Assembly: GCA_022648295.1 (NCBI GenBank)
Contig: JALCME010000008.1
Location: forward strand, 62,001 to 126,000
Origin: Bacteroides sp.
Lineage (GTDB): Bacteria; Bacteroidota; Bacteroidia; Bacteroidales; Bacteroidaceae
DNA: 64,000 bases
Direction of reading: 5' to 3'
Part shown: positions 53,159-62,967 of the stretch, piece by piece
Position numbering within the stretch: position 1 is the stretch's first letter
How the letters are laid out: the number at the start of each line of letters is the position of its first letter
Translations under genes and position numbers: made by a program
The notes under the pieces: generated by a model
The model's input: only the letters and a program-made list of their open reading frames with translations
Told to the model about the DNA's origin: nothing
Databases searched by the model: none

Positions 53159-54997
53159 ATGAAAGAATATAGATTGACCGATTGGTTACCGACCACCAAA
53201 AAAGAAGTTGAGCTTAGAGGATGGGATGAATTGGATGTCATCCTGTTTAGCGGGGATGCATATGTAGACCATCCTTCTTTCGGAGCAGCTGTCATTGGAC
53301 GCATTCTGGAAGCTGAAGGATTACGGGTGGCTATTGTTCCACAACCCAATTGGCGCGATGATCTGCGGGATTTCAAGAAATTGGGACGTCCGGGTCTTTT
53401 CTTCGGAATTAGTGCAGGATGTATGGATTCCATGGTCAACAAGTATACGGCCAATAAACGGTTACGCCACGACGATGCATACACACCGGACGCGCGACCG
53501 GATATGCGACCGGAATATCCTTCCATTGTTTACACCCGCATCTTAAAAGATCTTTTTCCTGATGTTCCCGTCGTTCTGGGAGGAATAGAAGCTAGTATGC
53601 GCCGGCTAACCCACTATGATTACTGGCAAGATAAACTCTGCAAAAGCATTCTTATAGATAGCAAGGCCGACATGCTGATTTATGGAATGGGAGAAAAGCC
53701 CATAGTGGAATTGGTGAAACGATTAAAAGACCAAGGCAACAACTCAATACAAAACATTCCCCAAATAGCCTATTTGTGCAAAACAACTGATTTCAACGCT
53801 CAAGAAGGTGATATCCGGCTATATTCACACAGTGAATGTCTAAAAGACAAGAAAAATCAGGCGGCCAATTTCCGACATATTGAAGAAGAGAGCAATAAAT
53901 ATGCTGCATCGCGCATCACTCAGGAAGTAGATGACTTTACCGTAGTGGTTAATCCCCCTTATCCCCCAATGACAGAAACGGAATTGGACCGTTCATTCGA
54001 TTTGCCATATACCCGTATGCCTCATCCTAAATATAAAGACAAACGTATACCGGCATACGACATGATTAAATTTTCCGTCAACATTCACCGTGGTTGCTTT
54101 GGCGGATGTGCTTTTTGTACGATTTCGGCTCATCAGGGGAAATTCATTATCAGCCGTAGCAAAGAAAGCATCCTGAAGGAAGTGAAGGCTGTAATGGATT
54201 TGCCGGACTTCAAAGGATACTTAAGCGATTTGGGAGGACCATCCGCAAACATGTATCGTATGAAAGGAAAGGATGAAGATATTTGTAAGAAATGCAAGCG
54301 TCCATCTTGTGTCCATCCCAAAGTATGTCCCAATCTTAACACGGACCATCGCCCGTTATTGAATATTTATCATGCCGTAGACGCATTGCCCGGAATCAAA
54401 AAAAGTTTCATTGGCAGCGGGGTGCGTTACGACTTATTGCTCTATCGCAGCAAAGACGAAACGGTCAACCACAACGCCGCTGAATATACCCGAGAGCTCA
54501 TCACCAAGCATGTGAGCGGACGTCTCAAAGTGGCACCCGAACATACCAGTGACCAGACACTGTATGTAATGCGTAAACCTTCTTTTCAACAATTTGAAGA
54601 ATTTAAACGCATCTTCGACCGCATCAATCGTGAAGAAGGACTACACCAACAGCTTATCCCCTACTTCATTTCCAGTCATCCGGGATGTACGGAAGAAGAT
54701 ATGGCAGAGCTGGCAGTCGTCACCAAGCGACTCGACTTCCATTTAGAACAGGTACAAGACTTCACACCCACCCCGATGACCGTTGCCACCGAGGCATGGT
54801 ACACCGGTTACCATCCTTATACGCTAGAGCCTATATTCAGTGCTAAAACACCGCATGAAAAGCTTGCTCAACGACAATTTTTCTTTTGGTACAAGCCCGA
54901 AGAGCGGAAAAACATTATCAAAGAATTGAAACGGATGGGAAGGCAGGACTTAATTAACAAACTTTACGGAAAAACGAATAAGAAGTCAAAACAGTAA
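53159..54997 (+). CDS. YgiQ-family radical SAM protein
   Basis: The 612-residue protein has an N-terminal cobalamin-binding-like region (residues 1-230, DVILFSGDAYVDHPSFG being the YgiQ start), then the radical SAM cysteines Cys313, Cys317 and Cys320 in CFGGCAFC, followed by a TIM-barrel half and extra Cys near KKCKRPSCVHPKVCP, possibly for a second cluster. Its function is not settled in the literature. I chose ATG at 53159, as earlier in-frame codons lie in the promoter. It may be part of the upstream two-gene unit. Confidence 0.88.
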   Translation: MKEYRLTDWLPTTKKEVELRGWDELDVILFSGDAYVDHPSFGAAVIGRILEAEGLRVAIVPQPNWRDDLRDFKKLGRPGLFFGISAGCMDSMVNKYTANKRLRHDDAYTPDARPDMRPEYPSIVYTRILKDLFPDVPVVLGGIEASMRRLTHYDYWQDKLCKSILIDSKADMLIYGMGEKPIVELVKRLKDQGNNSIQNIPQIAYLCKTTDFNAQEGDIRLYSHSECLKDKKNQAANFRHIEEESNKYAASRITQEVDDFTVVVNPPYPPMTETELDRSFDLPYTRMPHPKYKDKRIPAYDMIKFSVNIHRGCFGGCAFCTISAHQGKFIISRSKESILKEVKAVMDLPDFKGYLSDLGGPSANMYRMKGKDEDICKKCKRPSCVHPKVCPNLNTDHRPLLNIYHAVDALPGIKKSFIGSGVRYDLLLYRSKDETVNHNAAEYTRELITKHVSGRLKVAPEHTSDQTLYVMRKPSFQQFEEFKRIFDRINREEGLHQQLIPYFISSHPGCTEEDMAELAVVTKRLDFHLEQVQDFTPTPMTVATEAWYTGYHPYTLEPIFSAKTPHEKLAQRQFFFWYKPEERKNIIKELKRMGRQDLINKLYGKTNKKSKQ

Positions 54998-55046
54998 ATC
55001 TGAAAGAATTACACAGGTAAGGTAATTATGGGGTAAAATAGACATC

Positions 55047-58000
55047 TCATTCTTCCACTTCCATAGCAAGAATCTCCTTAAGTACACTGACCGCAGTTTC
55101 CACATTATCCACATCTTTCACCACCATGCTACGCTTCCCGTTTTGATCACGCAAATCGCAACGCCGGGTATATTTCATCATGTAAGAAATGAATTTGCCA
55201 AATGCCTGACTCTTATAGTAGGGGCTGTCAGGATTGGAAACAAAGAATAAAGTCATGCGTCCACCCTTTAAGAAAGTTCTTTCGACACCAAGGCGGGCTG
55301 AAATACGACGCAAAGGAACAATACGCAATAATTCTTCAGTTTCAGGAGGAACAGGACCGAAACGATCAATAAGTTGAGATCGGAAAGCCTCAACGTCCTT
55401 ATCTAATGTGAGTCCGTCCAACTCACGATAAAGCAACATACGCTCACTACTTCCCGTCACATAAGTGGCCGGTAGTAAAAGTTCCAAATCGCTTTCTACC
55501 TGACATTCTTCCACGAACTGTTCACCGCTAATAATTGTCCCTTCTGCCTTCAATTCATCAGCATAAAGATCGGCAAATTCATCGGTCTTCAGTTCATGCA
55601 CAGCTTCGGACAGAATCTTCTGGTACGTTTCATACCCAAGATCGGCAATAAAGCCACTCTGTTCGGCTCCCAGCATATTGCCTGCACCACGGATATCCAA
55701 ATCCTGCATGGCAATATGGATTCCACTACCCAGATCACTAAAGTTCTCAATAGCCTGTAAACGCCGCTTAGCTTCCGAAGTCAGCGAAGCCAAAGGAGGT
55801 GCCAATAAGTAACAAAAGGCTTTTTTGTTACTACGCCCCACTCGTCCGCGCATCTGGTGCAAATCACTTAGTCCAAAATTCTGAGCCTGATTAATAATGA
55901 TCGTATTGGCATTGGGTATATCGATTCCGCTTTCTATAATGGTCGTAGCAACCAGAACATCATAATCATAATTAACAAAACCAACTATTATTTTCTCCAG
56001 TTCCACCGGTTCCATTTGCCCATGACCGATAGCAACGCGACAATCCGGAATATGCCGTTCGATCATATCTTTCAATTCCGACAAATTGGATATTCTGTTA
56101 CTGACGAAAAAGACCTGACCATTCCTGCTCATCTCAAAATTAACAGCATCGGCAATGATCTCATCGTTAAACGTATGAATTTCTGTCTGAATAGGATAAC
56201 GGTTAGGCGGTGGAGTTTGAATGACACTAAGGTCACGCGCACCCATCAATGAAAATTGTAAAGTACGGGGAATAGGGGTCGCCGTCATGGTAAGGGTATC
56301 CACATTCACCCTCAGCTGACGAAGCTTTTCCTTTACCGAAACTCCGAACTTCTGCTCCTCATCAACGATAAGCAGTCCAAGATCTTTGAACTTCACATCT
56401 TTCCCTAATATACGATGAGTACCTATCAAAATATTCACCTCACCTGAGGCCAGCTTCTTGAGAATAGCACGAGCTTGTGCAGTGGTACGGGCACGACTTA
56501 GGTACTCCACACTGCAAGGGAAGTCCTTTAATCGTTCAGTAAACGTTTGATAATGTTGATAAGCCAGCACAGTTGTTGGCACCAGCACGGCAACTTGTTT
56601 ATTATCCGCTGCGGCTTTAAAGGCAGCACGTACGGCTACTTCCGTTTTACCAAATCCCACATCACCACAAACAAGGCGATCCATCGGGCGGTCACTCTCC
56701 ATATCCGCTTTTACATCAGCAGTAGCTTTACTTTGGTCCGGTGTATCTTCATAGATAAAGGAGGCTTCCAATTCCCGCTGTAAAAAGCTATCGGGACTGA
56801 ATCGAAAACCTTTTTCTTCCCGTCGCTGCGAATACAGCTTGATTAAATCACGGGCAATATCCTTAATTTTAGTCTTGGTACGCTCCTTTAATTTTTCCCA
56901 GGCACCCGTACCCAACTTATTTAAGCGAGGAGTTTCCCCTTCCTTGCCCTTATATTTAGAAACCTTATGCAACGAGTGTATGGAGACAAACACCACGTCA
57001 TCGTTTTGATATACCAGTTTCATGACTTCCTGAGTGGTATCCCCATTAGGAATACGCACCAACCCGGCAAACCGTCCCACACCATGATCAATATGTACCA
57101 CATAGTCGCCCGGTGTAAACTGATTGAGTTCTTTAAGTGAAAGTGCCACTTTACCCGAACGGGCTTTATCACTCTTCAGATTATATTTATGGTAACGGTC
57201 AAACAGTTGATGATCGGTAAACACACAAACTTTCAAAACATTATCGGAAAACCCTTCATGCAAGGTGCGTTCCACTGCTGTAAAAGCGATTTCGTCTCCC
57301 CTATCATCAAAAATTGCACGGATACGATCAGTCTGTTTTATACTATCACTACAGATATAGATTTTATATCCCCTGGTAAGATAAGACTCAAAGCTTTCCG
57401 CCACCAAATCAAAGTTTTTATGAAAGATAGGTTGTGCTGTTATATCAAAAGTCATTTTAGCATCAGGCGTACCGGTTGGCTTATTGCCAAATTCCATCCG
57501 GCGAAAGTCCAGTGCACGAAGGGTAAACTCACTACCATTGATCAACTTACCATCCAATGAAATACTTCCGTTATCCTCCGCTTCACGCGCAGCAATGGCT
57601 TGTGAAGTCAATGCTTCATCATGCACTACCTGAATGCGGTCACGTAACCAAAGAAAATCTTTCATTGCAATTACTGTATCTTCCAGCATGAAATCCAAAA
57701 ACTGCACCAATCCTCCGTTACCATTTACCCCCAAACTACGACTTAAATCAGGAACAATCACCACATTTTCTTTTTTCCCTTGTGATAGTTGCGAATCCAC
57801 TTCGAATGTACGGATACTTTCTACTTCATCCCCGAAAAAGTCAACGCGATAAGGATATTCCGACGAGAAAGAAAACACATCAATAATGCTACCACGCACT
57901 GCGTATTGACCAGGCTCATACACATAATCCACCCGTTCAAATCCGTAATCAGCCAAGACCTCAGTAATAAACCTTGTATCTACATTCTCACCAACATGAA

Positions 58001-58436
58001 GTTTAAGTGTTTTCTCACCCAATTCTTTACGCGAAACTACTTTTTCCGCCACTGCATCAGGATAAGTCACGATGCAAAATCCCTGTTCTCCCTTCTGCAA
58101 ACGACTTAACACCTCCGTACGGAGAATTTCATTTGCAGCATCCTTCTGTCCGTACTTGATGGCACGGCGAAAGGATGAAGGAAAGAATAAAACATCTTCC
58201 GCACCCAATATTTGAGTAAGATCGTGATAGAAATATCCCGCTTCTTCCATATCACCCAATATAAAGACAAACGGGTATTCGCTACGTTGCACTAACACAG
58301 ACGAAAACAGAGAGGCGGCAGAAGCAGACAAACCTCCACAAAAAATAGAACGAACAGACGATTTTTTAAGTAAACTACTCAAGACTTCCACATTGGGATG
58401 GGCAGCATATTGTTGTTGTAGCTCGGTGACAGTCAT
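55047..58436 (-). CDS. mfd: Transcription-repair coupling factor
   Basis: The 1129-residue motor removes stalled RNA polymerase and recruits UvrA. It has the UvrB-like N-terminal module (about 1-300), the RNA-polymerase-interaction CarD-like domain (about 440-520, GDYVVHIDHGVGRFAG being its start), RecG-like helicase motifs (Walker A GDVGFGKTEVAVRAAFKA and the DEEQ box) and the C-terminal TRCF domain. I chose ATG at 58436 (MTVTELQQQ). It is single and convergent to the YgiQ gene and divergent from the glycosyltransferase gene. Confidence 0.96.
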   Translation of the reverse strand: MTVTELQQQYAAHPNVEVLSSLLKKSSVRSIFCGGLSASAASLFSSVLVQRSEYPFVFILGDMEEAGYFYHDLTQILGAEDVLFFPSSFRRAIKYGQKDAANEILRTEVLSRLQKGEQGFCIVTYPDAVAEKVVSRKELGEKTLKLHVGENVDTRFITEVLADYGFERVDYVYEPGQYAVRGSIIDVFSFSSEYPYRVDFFGDEVESIRTFEVDSQLSQGKKENVVIVPDLSRSLGVNGNGGLVQFLDFMLEDTVIAMKDFLWLRDRIQVVHDEALTSQAIAAREAEDNGSISLDGKLINGSEFTLRALDFRRMEFGNKPTGTPDAKMTFDITAQPIFHKNFDLVAESFESYLTRGYKIYICSDSIKQTDRIRAIFDDRGDEIAFTAVERTLHEGFSDNVLKVCVFTDHQLFDRYHKYNLKSDKARSGKVALSLKELNQFTPGDYVVHIDHGVGRFAGLVRIPNGDTTQEVMKLVYQNDDVVFVSIHSLHKVSKYKGKEGETPRLNKLGTGAWEKLKERTKTKIKDIARDLIKLYSQRREEKGFRFSPDSFLQRELEASFIYEDTPDQSKATADVKADMESDRPMDRLVCGDVGFGKTEVAVRAAFKAAADNKQVAVLVPTTVLAYQHYQTFTERLKDFPCSVEYLSRARTTAQARAILKKLASGEVNILIGTHRILGKDVKFKDLGLLIVDEEQKFGVSVKEKLRQLRVNVDTLTMTATPIPRTLQFSLMGARDLSVIQTPPPNRYPIQTEIHTFNDEIIADAVNFEMSRNGQVFFVSNRISNLSELKDMIERHIPDCRVAIGHGQMEPVELEKIIVGFVNYDYDVLVATTIIESGIDIPNANTIIINQAQNFGLSDLHQMRGRVGRSNKKAFCYLLAPPLASLTSEAKRRLQAIENFSDLGSGIHIAMQDLDIRGAGNMLGAEQSGFIADLGYETYQKILSEAVHELKTDEFADLYADELKAEGTIISGEQFVEECQVESDLELLLPATYVTGSSERMLLYRELDGLTLDKDVEAFRSQLIDRFGPVPPETEELLRIVPLRRISARLGVERTFLKGGRMTLFFVSNPDSPYYKSQAFGKFISYMMKYTRRCDLRDQNGKRSMVVKDVDNVETAVSVLKEILAMEVEE

Positions 58437-58483
58437 TATATCAATTTGAAAATTCACCGCAAAATTACTAAATAATCCTTAGT

Positions 58484-58517
58484 TTTGCTCCTAATGAATA
58501 GAAAACACTTAACTTTG
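58484..58517 (+). promoter_or_regulatory. Promoter of the glycosyltransferase gene
   Basis: TTTG at 58484-58487 and TAACTTTG at 58510-58517 are 22 bp apart, 23 bp before the ATG at 58541. Confidence 0.6.
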
Positions 58518-58540
58518 TTCAAAATTAGTGTTCCTATTTT

Positions 58541-59290
58541 ATGAATACTCAAACATCGGACAGTATTGTCATCATTCCCACCTATAACGAACGGGAAAAC
58601 ATTGAAAAAATCATTCGTGCCGTCTTTGCGTTGGAAAAAGTATTCCATATTCTTATTATCGAAGACGGTTCGCCCGATGGCACAGCTACCATCGTAAAGG
58701 GTTTGCAAACTGAATTTCCCGAACGTCTGTTCATGATTGAACGTAAAGGCAAATTAGGACTTGGAACGGCATACATCACAGGATTTAAATGGGCGTTAGA
58801 ACATCATTACGACTATATTTTCGAAATGGATGCAGATTTCAGCCACAATCCGGCCGATCTTCCCCGTCTTTACGAAGCATGCTCCACAGAAGGGGCTGAT
58901 GTGGCAATCGGGTCAAGATATGTCAGTGGAGTGAATGTAGTGAACTGGCCGATGGGCCGTGTGCTCATGTCCTACTTTGCATCAAAGTATGTTCGGTTCA
59001 TCACCGGACTCCCGATACACGATACCACTGCCGGTTTTAAATGTTACCGCCATAAAGTACTGGAAACTATAAATTTAGATAAAATCCGTTTCAAAGGCTA
59101 TGCATTTCAAATTGAAATGAAATTTACAGCCTACAAGCTCGGTTTTAAAATTACAGAAGTCCCGGTTATATTCATCAATAGAGAACTGGGAACATCCAAG
59201 ATGAACAGCAGTATCTTTGGAGAGGCTGTATTTGGAGTAATCAGATTAAAAATACACAGTTGGTTTCACCACTATGCTCAAGCCAAATAA
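58541..59290 (+). CDS. Polyprenol-phosphate mannosyltransferase-like GT2
   Basis: The 249-residue GT2 enzyme has the nucleotide-sugar motif VIIPTYNERENIEKII, EDGSPDGTA and the metal motif EMDADFSHNPADL, then DTTAGFKCYRH typical of dolichol/polyprenol-phosphate mannose synthases. It transfers mannose from GDP-mannose to a lipid carrier, supplying glycosylation. No membrane domain follows, as in the short bacterial type. Its stop lies 2 bp before the dihydroorotase ATG, so the genes are coupled. Confidence 0.92.
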   Translation: MNTQTSDSIVIIPTYNERENIEKIIRAVFALEKVFHILIIEDGSPDGTATIVKGLQTEFPERLFMIERKGKLGLGTAYITGFKWALEHHYDYIFEMDADFSHNPADLPRLYEACSTEGADVAIGSRYVSGVNVVNWPMGRVLMSYFASKYVRFITGLPIHDTTAGFKCYRHKVLETINLDKIRFKGYAFQIEMKFTAYKLGFKITEVPVIFINRELGTSKMNSSIFGEAVFGVIRLKIHSWFHHYAQAK

Positions 59291-59292
59291 TT

Positions 59293-60633
59293 ATGGGAAG
59301 AACATTAATACATAACGCTACAATAGTAAATGGAGGAGAATCAGTTCAAGGTTCGGTAGTAATAGAAAATAAACGCATAGCAGAAGTCTTAACCAACGGT
59401 AAACCGCTATCGCGCCCCTGTGATGAAATAATAGACGCAACAGGTTGCTACTTACTCCCCGGAATCATTGATGACCATGTACATTTTCGGGATCCGGGGC
59501 TCACACACAAAGCCGACTTTCTTACAGAGAGCCGTGCGGCAGTAGCCGGAGGGGTTACTTCCATCATGGATATGCCCAATACCAGCCCGCTGACCACTAC
59601 CCTTGATGCACTGGAAGAGAAGTTTGACCTGATGAACAGGAAGTGTATCGTTAACCATTCCTGCTACTTCGGAGCTACAAACAGCAACTATACAGAATTT
59701 AGTAAACTGGACGAGCATCGGGTATGCGGAATTAAACTCTTCATGGGTTCCAGTACGGGAAATATGTTAGTGGATAGAAAGCAAAGCTTAGAGAAAATAT
59801 TTGGTAGTGCTCCCTTGCTAATCGCCGCTCATTGTGAGAATCAAGATCTTATTAAAAAGAACATTGCACATTACAAAGAAATATATCAGGACGAAGAAAT
59901 TCCATTGGAGAAACATCCATATATACGATCTGCACAAGCATGCTACGATTCATCCCATTTAGCCGTTAATTTGGCTACCGAGAGTGGTGCACGCCTGCAC
60001 ATACTGCACATTTCCACCGCAAAAGAGATTGAGTTGCTAACTAACGCAGCAACTCCTCAAAAGCGGATTACGGCGGAAGCATGTGTTTCTCATTTGCTAT
60101 TCTCCTCTACTGACTATAAAACGTTAGGGACGCGCATCAAATGTAATCCGGCAATAAAAGTAAAAAAGAATCGGCTTGCGCTACAAAATGCTGTTAATGA
60201 AGGTTATATAGATGTCATAGCAACCGATCATGCCCCCCACTTACTAAGTGAGAAAGAAGGAGGGGCGCTGAAAGCAGCATCTGGTATGCCAATGATACAA
60301 TTCTCTCTTGTCAGCATGCTCGAATTAGTGGATAAGAACATTTTCAGCATCGAAACTGTTGTAGGTAAAATGTGTCATGCACCTGCACAAATCTACCGAA
60401 TTAACAACCGGGGATATATACAGGAAAATTTCCAGGCTGACTTAGTTCTTGTAAGACGGGGAGAACCGTGGACGGTCAGTCGTGACAATATTCTCAGCAA
60501 GTGTGCATGGAGCCCTCTGGAAGGACATTCTTTTAATTGGAAGGTCGAAAAAACATTTGTAAACGGACAGTTGATATATAACGACGGACAAATAAATGAT
60601 ACTTACCGGGGGGAAGAATTAAGATTCAATTAA
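59293..60633 (+). CDS. pyrC: Dihydroorotase
   Basis: The 446-residue zinc enzyme closes carbamoyl-aspartate to dihydroorotate in pyrimidine synthesis. It has DDHVHFRDPG (His metal ligands), AHCENQD with a further His, and ATDHAPH with the catalytic Asp, as in class I bacterial enzymes. I chose ATG at 59293, 2 bp after the glycosyltransferase stop. Length is usual. The MetH-domain gene follows 23 bp later. Confidence 0.95.
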   Translation: MGRTLIHNATIVNGGESVQGSVVIENKRIAEVLTNGKPLSRPCDEIIDATGCYLLPGIIDDHVHFRDPGLTHKADFLTESRAAVAGGVTSIMDMPNTSPLTTTLDALEEKFDLMNRKCIVNHSCYFGATNSNYTEFSKLDEHRVCGIKLFMGSSTGNMLVDRKQSLEKIFGSAPLLIAAHCENQDLIKKNIAHYKEIYQDEEIPLEKHPYIRSAQACYDSSHLAVNLATESGARLHILHISTAKEIELLTNAATPQKRITAEACVSHLLFSSTDYKTLGTRIKCNPAIKVKKNRLALQNAVNEGYIDVIATDHAPHLLSEKEGGALKAASGMPMIQFSLVSMLELVDKNIFSIETVVGKMCHAPAQIYRINNRGYIQENFQADLVLVRRGEPWTVSRDNILSKCAWSPLEGHSFNWKVEKTFVNGQLIYNDGQINDTYRGEELRFN

Positions 60634-60656
60634 CTAACCTAAAGGTAACGACCGGA

Positions 60657-61556
60657 ATGAAAGAAGAAGTTCTATCATATGCTATACACGATGTCACCCC
60701 ATACATCAATTGGATATACTTTTTCCATGCATGGGGATTTCAACTGCGTTTCTCTGCAATAGCAAACATACACGGATGTGACGTTTGTCGCGCATCGTGG
60801 CTAACTACTTTTCCCGAAGAAGAACGCAGCAAAGCGGCGGAAGCCATGCAGCTCTTTAAAGAAGCCAACCGAATGCTCAATCAACTGGATGAGGACTATC
60901 AGGTTCATGTCATTTATCAACTCCGCGAAGCAAATTCGGACGGCGACAACATTCTAATGGAAGGTACTCCCTTCCCGCTATTACGCCAGCAGACTCCTCA
61001 TACCGATAACTCTCCATATCTATGTCTGAGTGATTTTATTCGCCCGCTCTCTTCCGGTAAACAGGATACCATAGGATTGTTTGCCGCCACATGTGATGGC
61101 GAAATAGAAGCTTTATACGAGAATGATCCCTATAAACGTATGTTAGTACAGACACTAGCCGATCGCCTTGCAGAAGCTGCAACGGAAAAGGTACACGAAT
61201 ATGTCCGTAAAACGGCATGGGGATATGCTAAAGACGAAAATCTCACTATACCTGATTTATTAGTGGAAAAGTATCAAGGCATCCGTCCTGCTGTGGGATA
61301 CCCATCCCTGCCAGATCAATCCATCATTTTTTTATTGAACCAGCTATTGAAAATGGAGCGTATAGGCATCACCCTGACCGAAAGCGGAGCGATGAGTCCC
61401 CACGCTTCGGTAAGCGGATTAATGATAGCGCATCCTTCTTCCCACTACTTTGCCGTTGGAAAGATTGGAGACGACCAGTTGGAAGATTATGCCCGCCGCC
61501 GGGGAATGCAGGTTTCGGAAATACGCAAATTCCTGCTAGCTAACCTAAAGCTTTAG
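60657..61556 (+). CDS. Stand-alone MetH reactivation (AdoMet-binding) domain
   Basis: The 299-residue protein matches only the C-terminal activation domain of cobalamin-dependent methionine synthase: Arg210 in RPAVGYPSLPDQS and LTESGAMSPHASVSGLMIAHP. It uses S-adenosylmethionine to re-methylate inactive cob(II)alamin. No B12- or homocysteine-binding domain is fused, so it should act in trans on a MetH that lacks this domain, which Bacteroides are known to have in some forms. It lies 23 bp after pyrC. Confidence 0.88.
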   Translation: MKEEVLSYAIHDVTPYINWIYFFHAWGFQLRFSAIANIHGCDVCRASWLTTFPEEERSKAAEAMQLFKEANRMLNQLDEDYQVHVIYQLREANSDGDNILMEGTPFPLLRQQTPHTDNSPYLCLSDFIRPLSSGKQDTIGLFAATCDGEIEALYENDPYKRMLVQTLADRLAEAATEKVHEYVRKTAWGYAKDENLTIPDLLVEKYQGIRPAVGYPSLPDQSIIFLLNQLLKMERIGITLTESGAMSPHASVSGLMIAHPSSHYFAVGKIGDDQLEDYARRRGMQVSEIRKFLLANLKL

Positions 61557-61788
61557 AAAATGAGATTACGCCAAGAGCGCTAATCTATCGTCACTCATAT
61601 TACAGATGTTTCCGAGAAGCATGATAAGGGTTTCAAAAAGCTTTTGACTTAAATCTCAGTTATTCTCTTTTTATCAGGTTTTATCATTAAAATTCATTTG
61701 CAATCATGAAAGTTTAATGTTTACTGTGATTTTTCAGACCATCTTTGCGACTAACAAAACAAAGTATCTAAGAAATTATTAAGTAGAA

Positions 61789-62274
61789 ATGGAGAATGTA
61801 GAACAAGAGTTCCTTTCCGTGATACATGAATATTCGCGTGTCATCTATAAGGTGTGCTATCTGTACACTACTCCAAATGCCACTCTTAACGATCTATACC
61901 AGGAAGTTGTACTCAATATATGGAAAGCATTTCCCAAGTTTCGCAAAGAATGTAAGATTTCTACATGGATCTACCGAATTGCTTTAAATACATGCATCAG
62001 TTTTATCCGTAAAGAAAAAAACATTCCCGAAATCATCTCTTTCACCCAAGAAGCAGACAGAATAGAGGAGGACGATGACAAACAACTAATGCTTAATAAA
62101 CTCTATTGGATGATCAATAAACTGGGACAACTGGAAAAGTCGATCATCTTGCTTTACCTGGAAGAAAAGAAATATGAAGAAATAGCCGAAATTACAGGCC
62201 TAAGTGTAACAAACATTGCAACCAGAATCAGTCGAATAAAAGACAAACTAAGGGTAATGAACAAGGAGGATTAA
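61789..62274 (+). CDS. ECF-type RNA polymerase sigma factor
   Basis: The 161-residue protein has sigma region 2 (residues 20-75, core NDLYQEVVLNIWKAFPKFRK) and region 4 (about 105-160, with LYLEEKKYEEIAEITGLSVTNIATRISRIK). It lies 1 bp before the membrane gene that follows, so it is probably controlled by that partner. A weak -7-like CATCTTTG lies at 61740-61747, 41 bp before the ATG. Confidence 0.92.
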   Translation: MENVEQEFLSVIHEYSRVIYKVCYLYTTPNATLNDLYQEVVLNIWKAFPKFRKECKISTWIYRIALNTCISFIRKEKNIPEIISFTQEADRIEEDDDKQLMLNKLYWMINKLGQLEKSIILLYLEEKKYEEIAEITGLSVTNIATRISRIKDKLRVMNKED

Positions 62275-62275
62275 T

Positions 62276-62902
62276 ATGGAACTGGATGAATTGAAGAAAT
62301 CATGGAATACCTTAAATGAACAATTGCAAAAGGAATCCATCACCAATGACGAGCAAGTGATAGAATTAATCACCCGATACAAGGATAATGCCAACAAGAG
62401 TCTGAAATGTCTTACAGGGTGGCAACGCTTTTCCATCACGATTGGAATAGTGGGTATACTTGTTCTTTCATTAATATGGATATTACCTTCTCTTTTCCAC
62501 ATCAGCGAAGAATGTCAGTCCAAAATCAATGTACTCACTATATTTATCGGAATCAGTATCTTGGGGGGAATCTGGTGGGATTGTAAGAACTATATATGGA
62601 TAAAAAACACTAAAATAGACGAGATGCCGGTTAGCGTAGTCAGCAAGCGCATGCTTCAATTTCGTCAATGGATAAAAGCAGAAATCATTACCATATCCGC
62701 ATGGATTATCGTATTCAACGTCGTCTATTATTGGGCAATGAATTTCAACAAGGCATCCATTGCGGTACAAGCTATATTAATCGGTATTATAGTATTAGGT
62801 GACGTCGTTATCATCTACTTCTTATATAAAAAAATAGCATATAAGCACCTGGATAATATCAAGAAAAACATCGATGAATTAAAAGATATATGTTCTGAAT
62901 AA
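62276..62902 (+). CDS. Four-helix membrane protein, probable anti-sigma partner
   Basis: The 208-residue product opens with a cytoplasmic helix MELDELKKSWNTLNEQLQKE and then has four membrane helices (about residues 50-74, 80-102, 125-150 and 155-180). The opening is common among Bacteroidetes proteins encoded beside ECF sigma factors. It begins 1 bp after the sigma stop. The anti-sigma role is inferred; no known domain is recognised. Confidence 0.75.
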   Translation: MELDELKKSWNTLNEQLQKESITNDEQVIELITRYKDNANKSLKCLTGWQRFSITIGIVGILVLSLIWILPSLFHISEECQSKINVLTIFIGISILGGIWWDCKNYIWIKNTKIDEMPVSVVSKRMLQFRQWIKAEIITISAWIIVFNVVYYWAMNFNKASIAVQAILIGIIVLGDVVIIYFLYKKIAYKHLDNIKKNIDELKDICSE

Positions 62903-62912
62903 TAGTCATTGT

Positions 62913-62946
62913 TTTGAACGATTATTTCCAAAATAGATTATCTTTG
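62913..62946 (+). promoter_or_regulatory. Promoter of the acyltransferase gene
   Basis: TTTG at 62913-62916 and an exact TATCTTTG at 62939-62946 are 22 bp apart, 21 bp before the plsC ATG. Confidence 0.65.
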
Positions 62947-62967
62947 TAGCGATAAACATTCCAACCT

